Shown here piece by piece: positions 15,335 to 23,763 of a DNA stretch of 64,000 nt. The position numbers were made by a program, and so were the translations under genes. Numbering within the stretch: the stretch's first letter is position 1; every line of letters starts with the position of its first letter. This stretch comes from Geothermobacter hydrogeniphilus (GTDB taxonomy: Bacteria; Desulfobacterota; Desulfuromonadia; Desulfuromonadales; Geothermobacteraceae): the NCBI RefSeq assembly GCF_002898515.1, contig NZ_PPFX01000005.1, forward strand, positions 1-64,000, in the 5' to 3' direction. The notes under the pieces were generated by a model. It did no database searches. It saw only the letters and a list, made by a program, of their open reading frames with translations, and was not told the origin of the DNA.

Positions 15335-16804
15335 TCAGGAATTCTTTTTGACTTTGCTGCGCAGGTAACGGCGAATGGCATTACGCGCCTTGGGAGTCAC
15401 TGCCCACTCCAACCACTTGGGCAGTACCGACGGGGTGTCGCTGCGTTCGATAGCGATCTGGTCACCATCCATGAGCCGCGCCTTGAGCAGTCGGGTCTTG
15501 CCGTTGATCCGGGCCCGCCAGGCGTGCAGACCGAGATTCTCGTGAATATCGAAGGCGAAATCAAGTGCGCTGCTGCCCTCGGGAAGGATCCGCAGTTCGC
15601 CCTGCGGCGTGTAGACTCGAATCTGGGCCGAGGCCAGGCGCAGACCTTCGGTATCGACCGCCGACTCGCCCTCGAACAGGGAGCGCATCAGTTTCTTGAA
15701 ATTGGCCAGCTGAAATTCAAAACCCGGCGCCAGCACCCCGGCCTCATTGAAACGGGCGAACTTGCGGGTGGTGATTTCGACCCGCAGCCGATGTTCCGCG
15801 GCCTGCACGGTAGTCTTCAACGCCTGGTAGCCGTGATGCGAGGGGGCATTGAGGTGATCACGCAGCTTGCCCGGAATCGGCGGGTAGAGACTGTGCAACA
15901 GGCCCAGGACCAGGTAGGCATCCATCACCCGGTCGACCAGGATTTCCAGCGTGTAGGTGGTTGCCAGGCCGCGCGCCGTCAACCGCGCGGCGGCAATGGA
16001 AAAGGGCCGCCAGCGGTCCCGCTGCAGGCTGTTGAGCTTGTGATGTTCAAGGGAATTCTGGATTCTGGCGCGGATTTTCCGCAGCGCCGGAGCGGTGCGT
16101 TCCTGGATCGACTCCAACGCCCGGCGATAACGTTCAGCCCGCGCCGGGTAAATGACATTCAGCGCCAGCGCGTCCAGCCGGGTGGCGACATAACCCATGC
16201 CGAGATGTTGGGCCAGGGGAACGTAGACGGCGCGGGTTTCTTCGGCAATCCGCAGCTGTTTGCCCTTTTTCAGCGCCCCGATGGTCTGCATGTTGTCGAT
16301 CCGGTCCCAGAACTTGAGGCACAGCACCCGCACATCTTCAATCGCCGCCAGCAACTGCTTGCGATAGGTTTCGGCCTTGAGATCCTCCTTGCTGAGACGC
16401 TTGTCCTCGACCTTGGTCAGGCCGTTGACGAGCAACGCGACCTCCCCGCCGAATTCGGCCTCGACTTCATCAAGGGTCATCGGCGTATCTTCAACCACGT
16501 CGTGCAGGATGGCGGCGATGACGGAGGGGAAATCCATCCAGTGGCGGGCGGCCAGATGAGCGACCCGCAGCGGATGAAAGAAACAGGGTTCACCCGACTT
16601 GCGCAACTGTCCGCTGTGGCAGTCGCGGCCGATTCTGATCGCCAGCTGCAGGTCGTCAATCGACTGGTCGAGAACTTCTTCGCTCAACTCTCCGCCGAAA
16701 TGAGTGACCAGCAGTTCCATCATTTCATTGACCAGGCGCTGTTCACGACGCCGGTCGTGCGTTTCCGGGGCTGCGGGAGGATGATGTTGGGGTATTCCTG
16801 TCAT
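15335..16804 (-). CDS. RelA/SpoT-like protein: HD hydrolase, degenerate synthetase, TGS
   Basis: This 489-residue protein has the RelA/SpoT order without the C-terminal ACT/zinc-finger part (full-length enzymes exceed 700). The HD domain is intact (CFFHPLRVAHLAA, AAILHDVVEDTP), so (p)ppGpp hydrolysis is plausible. In the synthetase region the fold is recognisable (LVLGLLHSLYPPIPGKLRDH, GYQALKTTV), but the Y-D-L-x-A-x-R signature is replaced by YTLEILVDRV and the V-E-x-Q-I-R-T strand by RVEITTRKF. Synthesis is therefore probably lost. A TGS-like domain follows (IRVYTPQGELRILPEGSSAL). It is likely a hydrolase-only or regulatory homologue beside a true RelA/SpoT elsewhere. Confidence 0.82.
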   Translation of the reverse strand: MTGIPQHHPPAAPETHDRRREQRLVNEMMELLVTHFGGELSEEVLDQSIDDLQLAIRIGRDCHSGQLRKSGEPCFFHPLRVAHLAARHWMDFPSVIAAILHDVVEDTPMTLDEVEAEFGGEVALLVNGLTKVEDKRLSKEDLKAETYRKQLLAAIEDVRVLCLKFWDRIDNMQTIGALKKGKQLRIAEETRAVYVPLAQHLGMGYVATRLDALALNVIYPARAERYRRALESIQERTAPALRKIRARIQNSLEHHKLNSLQRDRWRPFSIAAARLTARGLATTYTLEILVDRVMDAYLVLGLLHSLYPPIPGKLRDHLNAPSHHGYQALKTTVQAAEHRLRVEITTRKFARFNEAGVLAPGFEFQLANFKKLMRSLFEGESAVDTEGLRLASAQIRVYTPQGELRILPEGSSALDFAFDIHENLGLHAWRARINGKTRLLKARLMDGDQIAIERSDTPSVLPKWLEWAVTPKARNAIRRYLRSKVKKNS

Positions 16805-16925
16805 TGAAACCTTATCCCGAATCGCTACACCTGTGCTGCTTGCCGACGGGGCACCTGTTTCGGATCTATCTTAAAGAACACGGTCGCGTGCCGCAATACC
16901 GATTTGCATCGGGAGGCTTCGTCTC

Positions 16926-17273
16926 CTAACCCGGAGGCCAGCCCATGCGCCGTCCGCCGAGAAGATGGAAATGAAGGTGCCAGACAACCTGACCGCCGCT
17001 TTCATTGCAGTTGTTCACGATCCGGAACCCTTCGTCCGCGAATCCCTTTTCCCGGGCGATCCGCGCGGCCACCCGGTGAATATGGCCGACCAGTTCCCGG
17101 TCTTCAAGGTCCAGGTCGAGGGTGGTCGGGATATGCTTTTTCGGCAGCAGCAGATAATGGTGCGGCGCCTGCGGCGCGATATCTTCGACAACGACGATCT
17201 CTTCGTCCTGATAAACGAAATTTCCCGGGATCTCACCGGCGATGATTTTACAGAAGATGCAGTTGTCCGGCAT
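16926..17273 (-). CDS. HIT-family (HinT-like) nucleotide-binding protein
   Basis: This 115-residue histidine-triad protein is probably a purine nucleoside phosphoramidase. The start CIFCKIIAGEIP and the triad HLHFHLLGG near the C-terminus are diagnostic, with FRIVNNCNESGGQVV preceding. The two N-terminal cysteines can bind zinc. The start overlaps the end of the YhaN-like ATPase gene by 26 bases, so it is the last gene of the coupled minus-strand chain. Confidence 0.93.
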   Translation of the reverse strand: MPDNCIFCKIIAGEIPGNFVYQDEEIVVVEDIAPQAPHHYLLLPKKHIPTTLDLDLEDRELVGHIHRVAARIAREKGFADEGFRIVNNCNESGGQVVWHLHFHLLGGRRMGWPPG

Positions 17274-19470
17274 TTTGCTCCTCCTTTATCGATCTGGCGG
17301 GAGCCCGGCTCCCATCGTCCAATGTTAGCACATGCCAGCGTTCCCGTGCGGCCCTTTTTGCCAACCATTCATCATGACTGAAAAGGATGACCTGATGATC
17401 AAGACTGAGTTTTTTCAGCAACTTGAGCATTCTTGCCTGACGGTTGCCATCAAGGTTCACCAACGCGTCATCCAGCAGGATCGGCAGTTTGCGGCCGTGG
17501 GAAAACTGGTCAACGAAAGCCAGCCGCACCGCCAGGGCAACGGCATCACGCGTCCCCCGGCTGAAATGAGGGAGCGGTTTCCAGCGCCCCCCCTCGCCGC
17601 GCAGGCTGATGGAAAGATCCTCGGCCAGACGCGCCTCCCGGTAGACGCCGTCACTGGCGGACTCAAGATAGGGGCCGATACGGGCGGCAAAGCGCTCCAG
17701 GTAATCGGCCCGGAAATGACTGACGGAATCCCGCAACACCTCGCAGGCGAGGGAAAGAACCCTTTTGCGGCCCTGCAGTCTGACAACATCCTGCAGCACC
17801 TCGGCGCGGTCTTCCTCCAGTTGAGGCCATCCGGCAAGCAGAGCTCCGCATTCGGCCCGGCGCATCCAGAGCCGGTTGCGCCGTTCCTCGGCGTCGACGA
17901 TCTTTCGGCGCAGCTGCTCAAGCTCGGCTTCAGCGTCGGCGAGTTCCGCCGCTTCCAAATCAACACCGGGGCGTAGATTCCGGCCCTGCTGCCGCCGCTC
18001 TTCAACCAGGGCCAGGTCCCGCGTCAGCCGGCGGACAGTCCCGGCCAGTTCTTCAGCGGTGGGCAGCACCTTGAGGGCACTGTCGATCTCCCGCAGTGCC
18101 TGCAGTTTCTCACGATGACCGGCCCAGGCATCAAGCTGAGCATCCAGCACATCCAGCCGCACGGCAAGGCCCGCCGCGGCCAGGGGTTCTTCCAGCAGAT
18201 CAAGTTGCCGTTGCAGTTCATGCTGCTGCTGTTCAAGCAGTTGCGCCTTGCCGCGCAGCTCACTGTGACGCACGGAACGACTGACCCGTCTCCGTATCGT
18301 CCAGACCCAGACCGGCCCGGTCAGCAGCACCCCCGACAGCAGGAAATAAATCCTCCACGGTTGAACATGCCAGGCACCGAAACCGGCGCCGAGGATGACC
18401 AGCAGTGTCCAGCCGCAAATAAAAAACATACTGCTTTTTTTCTCGTCGGCGAGATCCTGCCGCAGGCGTTGTTGTTCCTGCTGCAGTTGCCGGAGCTGCA
18501 GCAGGCAACGACGGGCCTCCTGCAATCGTTCGTGCAGATCGACGGAACCGTCTTCCGGCAGGGAAAGACCGACGGCGGAAAGTTGACGCCGCAGGGTCTC
18601 ACGCTTCTGTGTCAGCTGCCGCTGCTTCGCCTGCTGCTCCCGCGTGATCGAAAATTGCTCTTCCAGGTGGCTCCGCTGCTCCTCCAGCTGCCAGTAGGTT
18701 CTGATCCACTGCAGGTATTTTTCTCCCTTGTCCAGTTCACGCTGGTCTTCGGCAAGCCCGGTTTCGAGATCAAGCAGCTCGGCCTCAATCGTGGAGAATT
18801 CCTTCCTGGCGGCGACGGACTGCTGCAGCAGCCCGTCGAGGCGGGCAAGCTCCTTTTCGGCCAGCTCCAGTTGCCGGTCGCGGGTCTTGTCCTTGCCCCA
18901 GGGATTTTCCCGGGTCACGCTGAACAATGTCTCCCGCAGATCATCAAGCACCTGGTCATAGTCGATTTCGGCACTCCCCGACAGCAGGGTCTTGATGCGT
19001 TCACTCAGGCTTTTGCCAAAATCGAGATCGAGATCCCCCTGGCCGAAAAAAAGGGTCGCGCGGAACAGGTCAGCGTCCCTGAAGCCAAGCAGTTCCTGTA
19101 ATTCCAGCAGGTAGGCCTTCTTTTCCAGCGAACGACCGCGGGGCGAGGCTTTGCCCGAAACCTGCCGCCTGGTCTGGTAGAGTTGATCGGCCCATTCGAG
19201 CCCGACCTCGTCGGTCATAAGGTCTCGTTGGACACGCACACTGCCGCCATCAAGTTCGAATTGCAGCGCGCCACGACAGGCGCCGCCCCGTCCCCAGGGC
19301 AGATAACGTTTTTTATCCCGAACCCCGAACAGGATTGCCGGCACTGCTTCCATCAGTGTCGACTTGCCTGCCTCGTTGGGCCCCAGCACCAGGTTCAGTC
19401 CACGGCGAAATTCGAAGCAACGTCGCGAGAAGCGGCCGAAGGCCTCAAGATCGATGGAACGCAGGATCAT
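17248..19470 (-). CDS. YhaN-like AAA/SMC-type ATPase with two membrane helices
   Basis: This 740-residue SbcC/SMC-related ATPase has the N-terminal GPNEAGKST (Walker A, about 30-38). Long coiled coils fill the middle, and the C-terminal half-site has HFSRGTRDAVALAVR (signature) and ILLDDALVNLD (Walker B). Unusually for SbcC, two hydrophobic helices at about 346-366 and 372-392 interrupt the coiled coil, as in YhaN-type proteins. Its start overlaps the stop of the SbcD/YhaO-like phosphoesterase (ATGA at 19467-19470). The pair probably forms a nuclease complex acting on DNA ends, possibly membrane-tethered. It is shorter than most YhaN proteins (about 900 or more). Confidence 0.85.
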   Translation of the reverse strand: MILRSIDLEAFGRFSRRCFEFRRGLNLVLGPNEAGKSTLMEAVPAILFGVRDKKRYLPWGRGGACRGALQFELDGGSVRVQRDLMTDEVGLEWADQLYQTRRQVSGKASPRGRSLEKKAYLLELQELLGFRDADLFRATLFFGQGDLDLDFGKSLSERIKTLLSGSAEIDYDQVLDDLRETLFSVTRENPWGKDKTRDRQLELAEKELARLDGLLQQSVAARKEFSTIEAELLDLETGLAEDQRELDKGEKYLQWIRTYWQLEEQRSHLEEQFSITREQQAKQRQLTQKRETLRRQLSAVGLSLPEDGSVDLHERLQEARRCLLQLRQLQQEQQRLRQDLADEKKSSMFFICGWTLLVILGAGFGAWHVQPWRIYFLLSGVLLTGPVWVWTIRRRVSRSVRHSELRGKAQLLEQQQHELQRQLDLLEEPLAAAGLAVRLDVLDAQLDAWAGHREKLQALREIDSALKVLPTAEELAGTVRRLTRDLALVEERRQQGRNLRPGVDLEAAELADAEAELEQLRRKIVDAEERRNRLWMRRAECGALLAGWPQLEEDRAEVLQDVVRLQGRKRVLSLACEVLRDSVSHFRADYLERFAARIGPYLESASDGVYREARLAEDLSISLRGEGGRWKPLPHFSRGTRDAVALAVRLAFVDQFSHGRKLPILLDDALVNLDGNRQARMLKLLKKLSLDHQVILFSHDEWLAKRAARERWHVLTLDDGSRAPARSIKEEQNAGQLHLL

Positions 19471-20585
19471 CGCGCTCCTCCCTGGAAACGGACCATCACC
19501 TCTCGAAAAGCCTGCTCGATCTCGTGACGCGAAACGTCATTGTCGGCAGCGGCCAGCAGGGACCGGAAGCGCCTGACACAGGCACCCCGCACCGTCTCCT
19601 CCTCGGCGATTGCGGCGATAAAGTCACCCTGCAGCCAGCGGGTTTCGTCGACCAGTTCGAGGTAGTCGAAGCGACTCTCGGCGTAGGCGGCCAGGTAGTC
19701 GCGATCAAGGGCCCGATCAAGAACTCCCCGCAGGCAGAGTCGAACGATCGTCCCTTCCCCCCCCATGGCGGCAATCGCTTCGGCAATGTCCGTATCGGTC
19801 ATCTGCCCGTCGACCTCCAGCTCCAGCTCCAGCAGCTGACGGCTCTGCACCTCGACCGGCTCCATCACCGCCCGGCCCGGTTCGAGATCAACAATCAGGG
19901 CGTGACGCGGCCCGTTCTCCCCGAACCGCTTTCCCTCCGGTGACCCCGGATAGCAGGCACGAAGCCGGTTTCCATCTTCCAGTTGCTGGAACCGGTGATA
20001 ATGACCGAGGGCGACATAATCAAGCCCCCATTGTTTCAGCGCCGGAAAGGTGAAAGGCAGATCCTTGCCGCGGTATTGCCAATCCGGACTTCCTTCCAGC
20101 GATCCATGCAGCAGGCCAAGATGGATCCCGTCGCCGGGTCTGCGGGCCATGCAGGCGCGCAGGTCGTCGGCGCGTCCTGAATCCCAGCAGCAGGAATAAA
20201 GAAAAACAACATCATCACGGACCGTGATTCTGACGGGGCCGTCATTCCGCACCAGTTGCAGCGCGCCCTTGAATCGTTCGGGATGATAAACCGACTCGCC
20301 GGCAAGCAGGTAGTCGTGGGTCCCCGGCAACAGCACCGGCAGAATCCCACGCTGGACAAGACGCTGTAATTCACCCTCGACACAACCGATCAGAGCCCGC
20401 TCGGGAGAGGGATTGTCGAACAGGTCGCCGGCAATCAGGAACAGGTCGACCTCCCGATGGATGGCAAGATCGATCACCCGGCGGAAGGTATGAACAAAGT
20501 CCTGCTCCCGGACGGCGCCGAAAGTACCGAGAGCGGGAAAGGAGGCGCCGAGATGGAGGTCGGCGGTATGCAGACAACGGATCAT
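19467..20585 (-). CDS. SbcD/YhaO-like DNA repair metallophosphoesterase
   Basis: This 372-residue calcineurin-like phosphoesterase is the likely nuclease partner of the adjacent YhaN-like ATPase. Metal-binding motifs are all visible: CLHTADLHLGASF at the N-terminus, FLIAGDLFDN, LLPGTHDYL (GNHD position), LGLLHGSLE and VALGHYHRFQ. The C-terminal third is the capping/ATPase-docking part. I start at the ATG at 20585 because the motif begins 6 residues later; the 47-residue upstream extension lies over the next gene and has no similarity. The start is 7 bases from the U32 stop. Confidence 0.92.
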   Translation of the reverse strand: MIRCLHTADLHLGASFPALGTFGAVREQDFVHTFRRVIDLAIHREVDLFLIAGDLFDNPSPERALIGCVEGELQRLVQRGILPVLLPGTHDYLLAGESVYHPERFKGALQLVRNDGPVRITVRDDVVFLYSCCWDSGRADDLRACMARRPGDGIHLGLLHGSLEGSPDWQYRGKDLPFTFPALKQWGLDYVALGHYHRFQQLEDGNRLRACYPGSPEGKRFGENGPRHALIVDLEPGRAVMEPVEVQSRQLLELELEVDGQMTDTDIAEAIAAMGGEGTIVRLCLRGVLDRALDRDYLAAYAESRFDYLELVDETRWLQGDFIAAIAEEETVRGACVRRFRSLLAAADNDVSRHEIEQAFREVMVRFQGGAR

Positions 20586-20592
20586 GGGGATT

Positions 20593-21552
20593 TTATTCTC
20601 CCTGGTAAAACTCGGGATAGTAACAGACATTGGGGGAGCAGCCGGCGCCGAAACGGCGCCGATGGGCCTGACGGGCACGGCGGCGATACTCTTCACCCGG
20701 GAGATTTTCGGCCGCCAACTTGACAAAGTCCCGTGCCAGGGCGAGGTTGGCCAACTTCATCGCCGTCGGAGCGCCCCGGCCGACCAGCTTCAGCCCGCGA
20801 ATTCCGCCCGCCCGCAGATGGGGAATGGCGCACAGGCCGCAACCGTGGCGGCGGTTGCTCTTAGACCAGCTGCGCTGGCGTTTGACAGCGGCCTCGATAA
20901 CAGCTGAAGGATGTTCATCCATCGGGTTGATTTCATAGGGGATTTCACATGGCCAGATCTTGTCCGGGCTACTGTGATGAAAGCTGCACAGGCCCTCGGT
21001 ATTGGGACATTTACCGACCAACAGAAAGGCGTCACAACCGACCTCGGGGACGTCCCCGGCAACGGCGGCCATTTCGGCAACACTCAGGTGGCGAGGCAGC
21101 ACGACGCTGGAAATCCCGGCCCGCTGATAGACACGAACAGCTTCGGAATTGCCGAGATGCGCCAGGGTGCTGGCGTGAAACTTCAGTTCGGGAAAACGTC
21201 GGTGCAGCACCCGCAACAGACCGAGATCCGCCAGAATCACGCCATGCAGGCCAACGACGGCGGATTGTTCGACCAGGGCGATCAGCAGCGGCCACTGCGG
21301 CTCGGTATAAAAGGGGCTGTTGAGAGTCAGGTAAAAGTTCCGACCGGCCTGATGACACGCGGAGACCGCCTGCTGAAAACAGGAAAAATCATCGAACTGG
21401 GCGCCACTGAAGGTGCGCTGATTGACCGCGGCGAGTGAACCATGCCCCTGCGGCCAGTTCGGGGGAATCACCCCGCCGTAGAGCTCGTCCGCTCCGGCGG
21501 CCAGCAGCGGTTCCAGTTCATCCGGGCTGTCAATGGGACTGATCAGTTTCAT
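20593..21552 (-). CDS. U32 family peptidase-like protein
   Basis: This 319-residue TIM-barrel protein of the U32 family starts LISPIDSPDELEPLLAAGAD and has DELYGGVIPP, as in UbiU/UbiV/TrhP-like members. Four cysteines, in KCPNTEGLCSFHH and HGCGLCAIP, could bind an Fe-S cluster as in UbiU/V. Members act in oxygen-independent hydroxylation, tRNA modification or proteolysis; this one cannot be assigned. Its ATG overlaps the stop of the CobM-like gene (ATGA at 21549-21552). Confidence 0.87.
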   Translation of the reverse strand: MKLISPIDSPDELEPLLAAGADELYGGVIPPNWPQGHGSLAAVNQRTFSGAQFDDFSCFQQAVSACHQAGRNFYLTLNSPFYTEPQWPLLIALVEQSAVVGLHGVILADLGLLRVLHRRFPELKFHASTLAHLGNSEAVRVYQRAGISSVVLPRHLSVAEMAAVAGDVPEVGCDAFLLVGKCPNTEGLCSFHHSSPDKIWPCEIPYEINPMDEHPSAVIEAAVKRQRSWSKSNRRHGCGLCAIPHLRAGGIRGLKLVGRGAPTAMKLANLALARDFVKLAAENLPGEEYRRRARQAHRRRFGAGCSPNVCYYPEFYQGE

Positions 21553-22310
21553 GAACGATGGCGCCAGATATGTTCACGGCGGAAATCCCACCAGGCGCCT
21601 CCCGGTGAAGCGGTCAGGGTTTCACCGACGATAACCAGGGTCAGGGCGGGACGGTGGGTATCCGGCCCGAGGTTGAAAAAGTCGCGACCGGCGGTCAGGT
21701 CGACAATGGTGTCGAGATTCCCCAGCAGGATCTCTTCGCCGGGCAGTCCGAGGCGGTGCAGCAGCGCAATCGGAACACTGCGTCCGTACCCCCGGCGCAG
21801 CTGGGCGACCAGCTCTTCCAGCGGCAGGTTGTTCATGTAGATCAGCAGCGTCACTCCGGGGGCGGCCAGGTCGGCCAGCTCGGGAGCATTCTCGTCATCC
21901 CCCAGCGTGCGCGGCGAAGCGATGATGGCCCGGTTGCAGACCCCGGGCAGATCGAGGGTTTTCTTCAACCGCGCGGAAGCGGCATTGGCGGTACCGACAC
22001 CGGGGATCACCTCGGCATTCTCACCGAGGGTATCAACCAGGGCCTGGAACGGCGCGTAGAAGGTCAGGTCGCCGGGCACCAGGAAGGCCACGGGGCCCTT
22101 TTGACGGCACGCGTCGATCAACGCGAGCAGTTCATCAAAATAGTAGTCGAAGGGGGAATGAATTTTTTTGCCCCGCAGCAGCCGGGCAAAGGTCTGGCCG
22201 AGGGGATCAGGCGTAAAAACCGTAGCCGCCTGTTCAAGCAGCCGGGCACCCCGCAGAGTCAACAAGTCGGGATCACCGGGGCCGGCGCCGATAAAAAAGA
22301 CGCGATTCAT
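21549..22310 (-). CDS. CobM/CbiF-like precorrin-4 C11-methyltransferase
   Basis: This 253-residue tetrapyrrole methylase has the N-terminal FFIGAGPGDPDLLTLRGARL SAM/tetrapyrrole motif, the FLVPGDLTFYAPF loop and EVIPGVGTANAASARL. The order and length match cobalt-precorrin-4 C11-methyltransferase (cobalamin ring synthesis). It stands alone here, with no other cobalamin gene nearby, and is coupled at both ends by ATGA overlaps to tlyA and the U32 gene. It could be the true CbiF displaced from its cluster, or a related methylase. Confidence 0.85.
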   Translation of the reverse strand: MNRVFFIGAGPGDPDLLTLRGARLLEQAATVFTPDPLGQTFARLLRGKKIHSPFDYYFDELLALIDACRQKGPVAFLVPGDLTFYAPFQALVDTLGENAEVIPGVGTANAASARLKKTLDLPGVCNRAIIASPRTLGDDENAPELADLAAPGVTLLIYMNNLPLEELVAQLRRGYGRSVPIALLHRLGLPGEEILLGNLDTIVDLTAGRDFFNLGPDTHRPALTLVIVGETLTASPGGAWWDFRREHIWRHRS

Positions 22311-23053
22311 AAGTCCTCACCCGTTTTCAGATAGAGAAGAAATTCCCGGTTACCCTTAGGGCCGAGAATGGGGCTGGCCGCCGAGGCGGCGACCACCAGT
22401 TCCAGCCCGGCGGCGAACTCGCTGATCCGGTTGACCACGCGGCGGTGCTGTTCCGGATCACGGACAACGCCGCCCTTGCCGACCTTTCCCCTCCCGACCT
22501 CGAACTGCGGCTTGACCAGGGCAATGATCTCGGCCGGCCGCGCCAGCAGCGCCAGGGTCGGCGGCAGCACTTTCTCCAACGAGATAAAGGAGGCGTCAAT
22601 AACCGCCAGGTCGGGCTTTTCAGCAAGGATGGAGGGTTCGAGGCGGCGGATGTTGGTCCGCTCCAGGTTGATCACCCGGGGGTCGTTGCGCAACGACCAG
22701 GCCAGTTGTCCGTAACCGACATCGACGGCATAGACCTTCATGACACCGGCCTGCAGCAGGCAGTCGGTAAACCCGCCGGTCGAGGCGCCGACATCAATGG
22801 CGACCCGACCTCTCACCACAACCGGAAATTGCGCTAAAGCAGCGGCCAGCTTCAACCCGCCACGTGACACGTAGGGGATATCCTCACCCTTGAGCCGAAT
22901 CTTCGCGGCAACCGGAACCTGGGTTCCGGGCTTGTCGACCCGATGGTCATCGACCACCACCTGCCCGGCGAGAATCAACGCCCGGGCCCTTTCCCGGGAG
23001 GCAACCAGGCCCTTGTCAACAAGGATTTTATCAATGCGTTGTTTGCCGCTCAT
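22307..23053 (-). CDS. tlyA: TlyA-family RNA 2'-O-methyltransferase
   Basis: This 248-residue protein has an N-terminal S4 RNA-binding domain (RIDKILVDKGLVASRERARA) and an FtsJ-like methyltransferase domain. The SAM site reads AIDVGASTGGFTDCLLQ, followed by VYAVDVGYGQLAW. TlyA proteins 2'-O-methylate rRNA cytidines; some homologues are called haemolysins. The start at ATG 23053 (MSGKQRIDK) fits the family; an in-frame ATG at 23071 adds 6 residues. It is the first gene of the coupled chain to the HIT gene. Confidence 0.92.
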   Translation of the reverse strand: MSGKQRIDKILVDKGLVASRERARALILAGQVVVDDHRVDKPGTQVPVAAKIRLKGEDIPYVSRGGLKLAAALAQFPVVVRGRVAIDVGASTGGFTDCLLQAGVMKVYAVDVGYGQLAWSLRNDPRVINLERTNIRRLEPSILAEKPDLAVIDASFISLEKVLPPTLALLARPAEIIALVKPQFEVGRGKVGKGGVVRDPEQHRRVVNRISEFAAGLELVVAASAASPILGPKGNREFLLYLKTGEDL

Positions 23054-23361
23054 CGGCCATGAAATTAACATAGCGCCCCGTCCCCGGCAACCGCTTTGAG
23101 GGACTCCGGACAGCGTAAACTAACTGAATCAGGTTGATCCCAGCCGAAAAATACTCTATACATCGCAGCGGTAAACTGGCGAAAGAAAAGTCACTCCGAC
23201 CCGGATGCCGGCAACAAAAAATTCGAGAAATTTTCCAGGAACAAGCTAAAGTATTTGGTAAGGTCAAAATCAGGCACAGGCAACAGCCCCGGCGACCCTC
23301 TCTACCGGGCGCGTCATGAACATGAACCCGGGCATTCACCCGACCAGCAAAGGGATCAACC
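23054..23361. other. Divergent intergenic region tlyA / receiver gene
   Basis: These 308 bases separate divergent genes and must hold both promoters. No gene, hairpin terminator or convincing -35/-10 or -24/-12 pair was found. Confidence 0.5.
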
Positions 23362-23748
23362 ATGAATGAACAGATCCTGGTGATCGACGACGAAGAGAGC
23401 ATCCGTTTTACTTTTCAGTATCTGCTCGCCGACCGGGGATACGCGGTCGATGTCGCCGAAGGTCCGAAGGACGCGTTGGCACAGTTGGAAGCAAAGAACT
23501 ACGACCTGATTTTTCTTGACCTGCTGCTCGGAACCCATTCCGGGATTTCAGTCCTCAGGCAGATCAGGCAGATCGCCCCCCTGACGCCGGTGGTCATGGT
23601 GACCGGCGCCCCGGATGAAGACACCGTTTCCGAAGCAATCCGCTGCGGCGCCTTTGCCTATATCCCCAAGCCGGTGCGCCAGGAAACCCTGATGACCATG
23701 ACCGCCAAGGCTCTCGACTACCGCGGCAAGCTCCGCAAAGATTCCTGA
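23362..23748 (+). CDS. Single-domain response regulator (receiver)
   Basis: This 128-residue receiver keeps all key residues: IDDEES near the start, the phospho-acceptor aspartate at about residue 53 (LIFLDLLLG), threonine in MVTGAP and lysine in PKPVRQET. There is no output domain. It closely resembles the receiver of the sigma-54 activator two genes downstream. It heads a unit with a PAS histidine kinase 15 bases later and may compete for or buffer the kinase's phosphate. Confidence 0.92.
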   Translation: MNEQILVIDDEESIRFTFQYLLADRGYAVDVAEGPKDALAQLEAKNYDLIFLDLLLGTHSGISVLRQIRQIAPLTPVVMVTGAPDEDTVSEAIRCGAFAYIPKPVRQETLMTMTAKALDYRGKLRKDS

Positions 23749-23763
23749 CGGGCATTCAGCTCC

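Noticed and set aside
20586-20726. Extended N-terminus for the SbcD/YhaO-like protein
   Set aside because: It lies over the 3-prime end of the U32 gene and precedes the conserved first motif without similarity.
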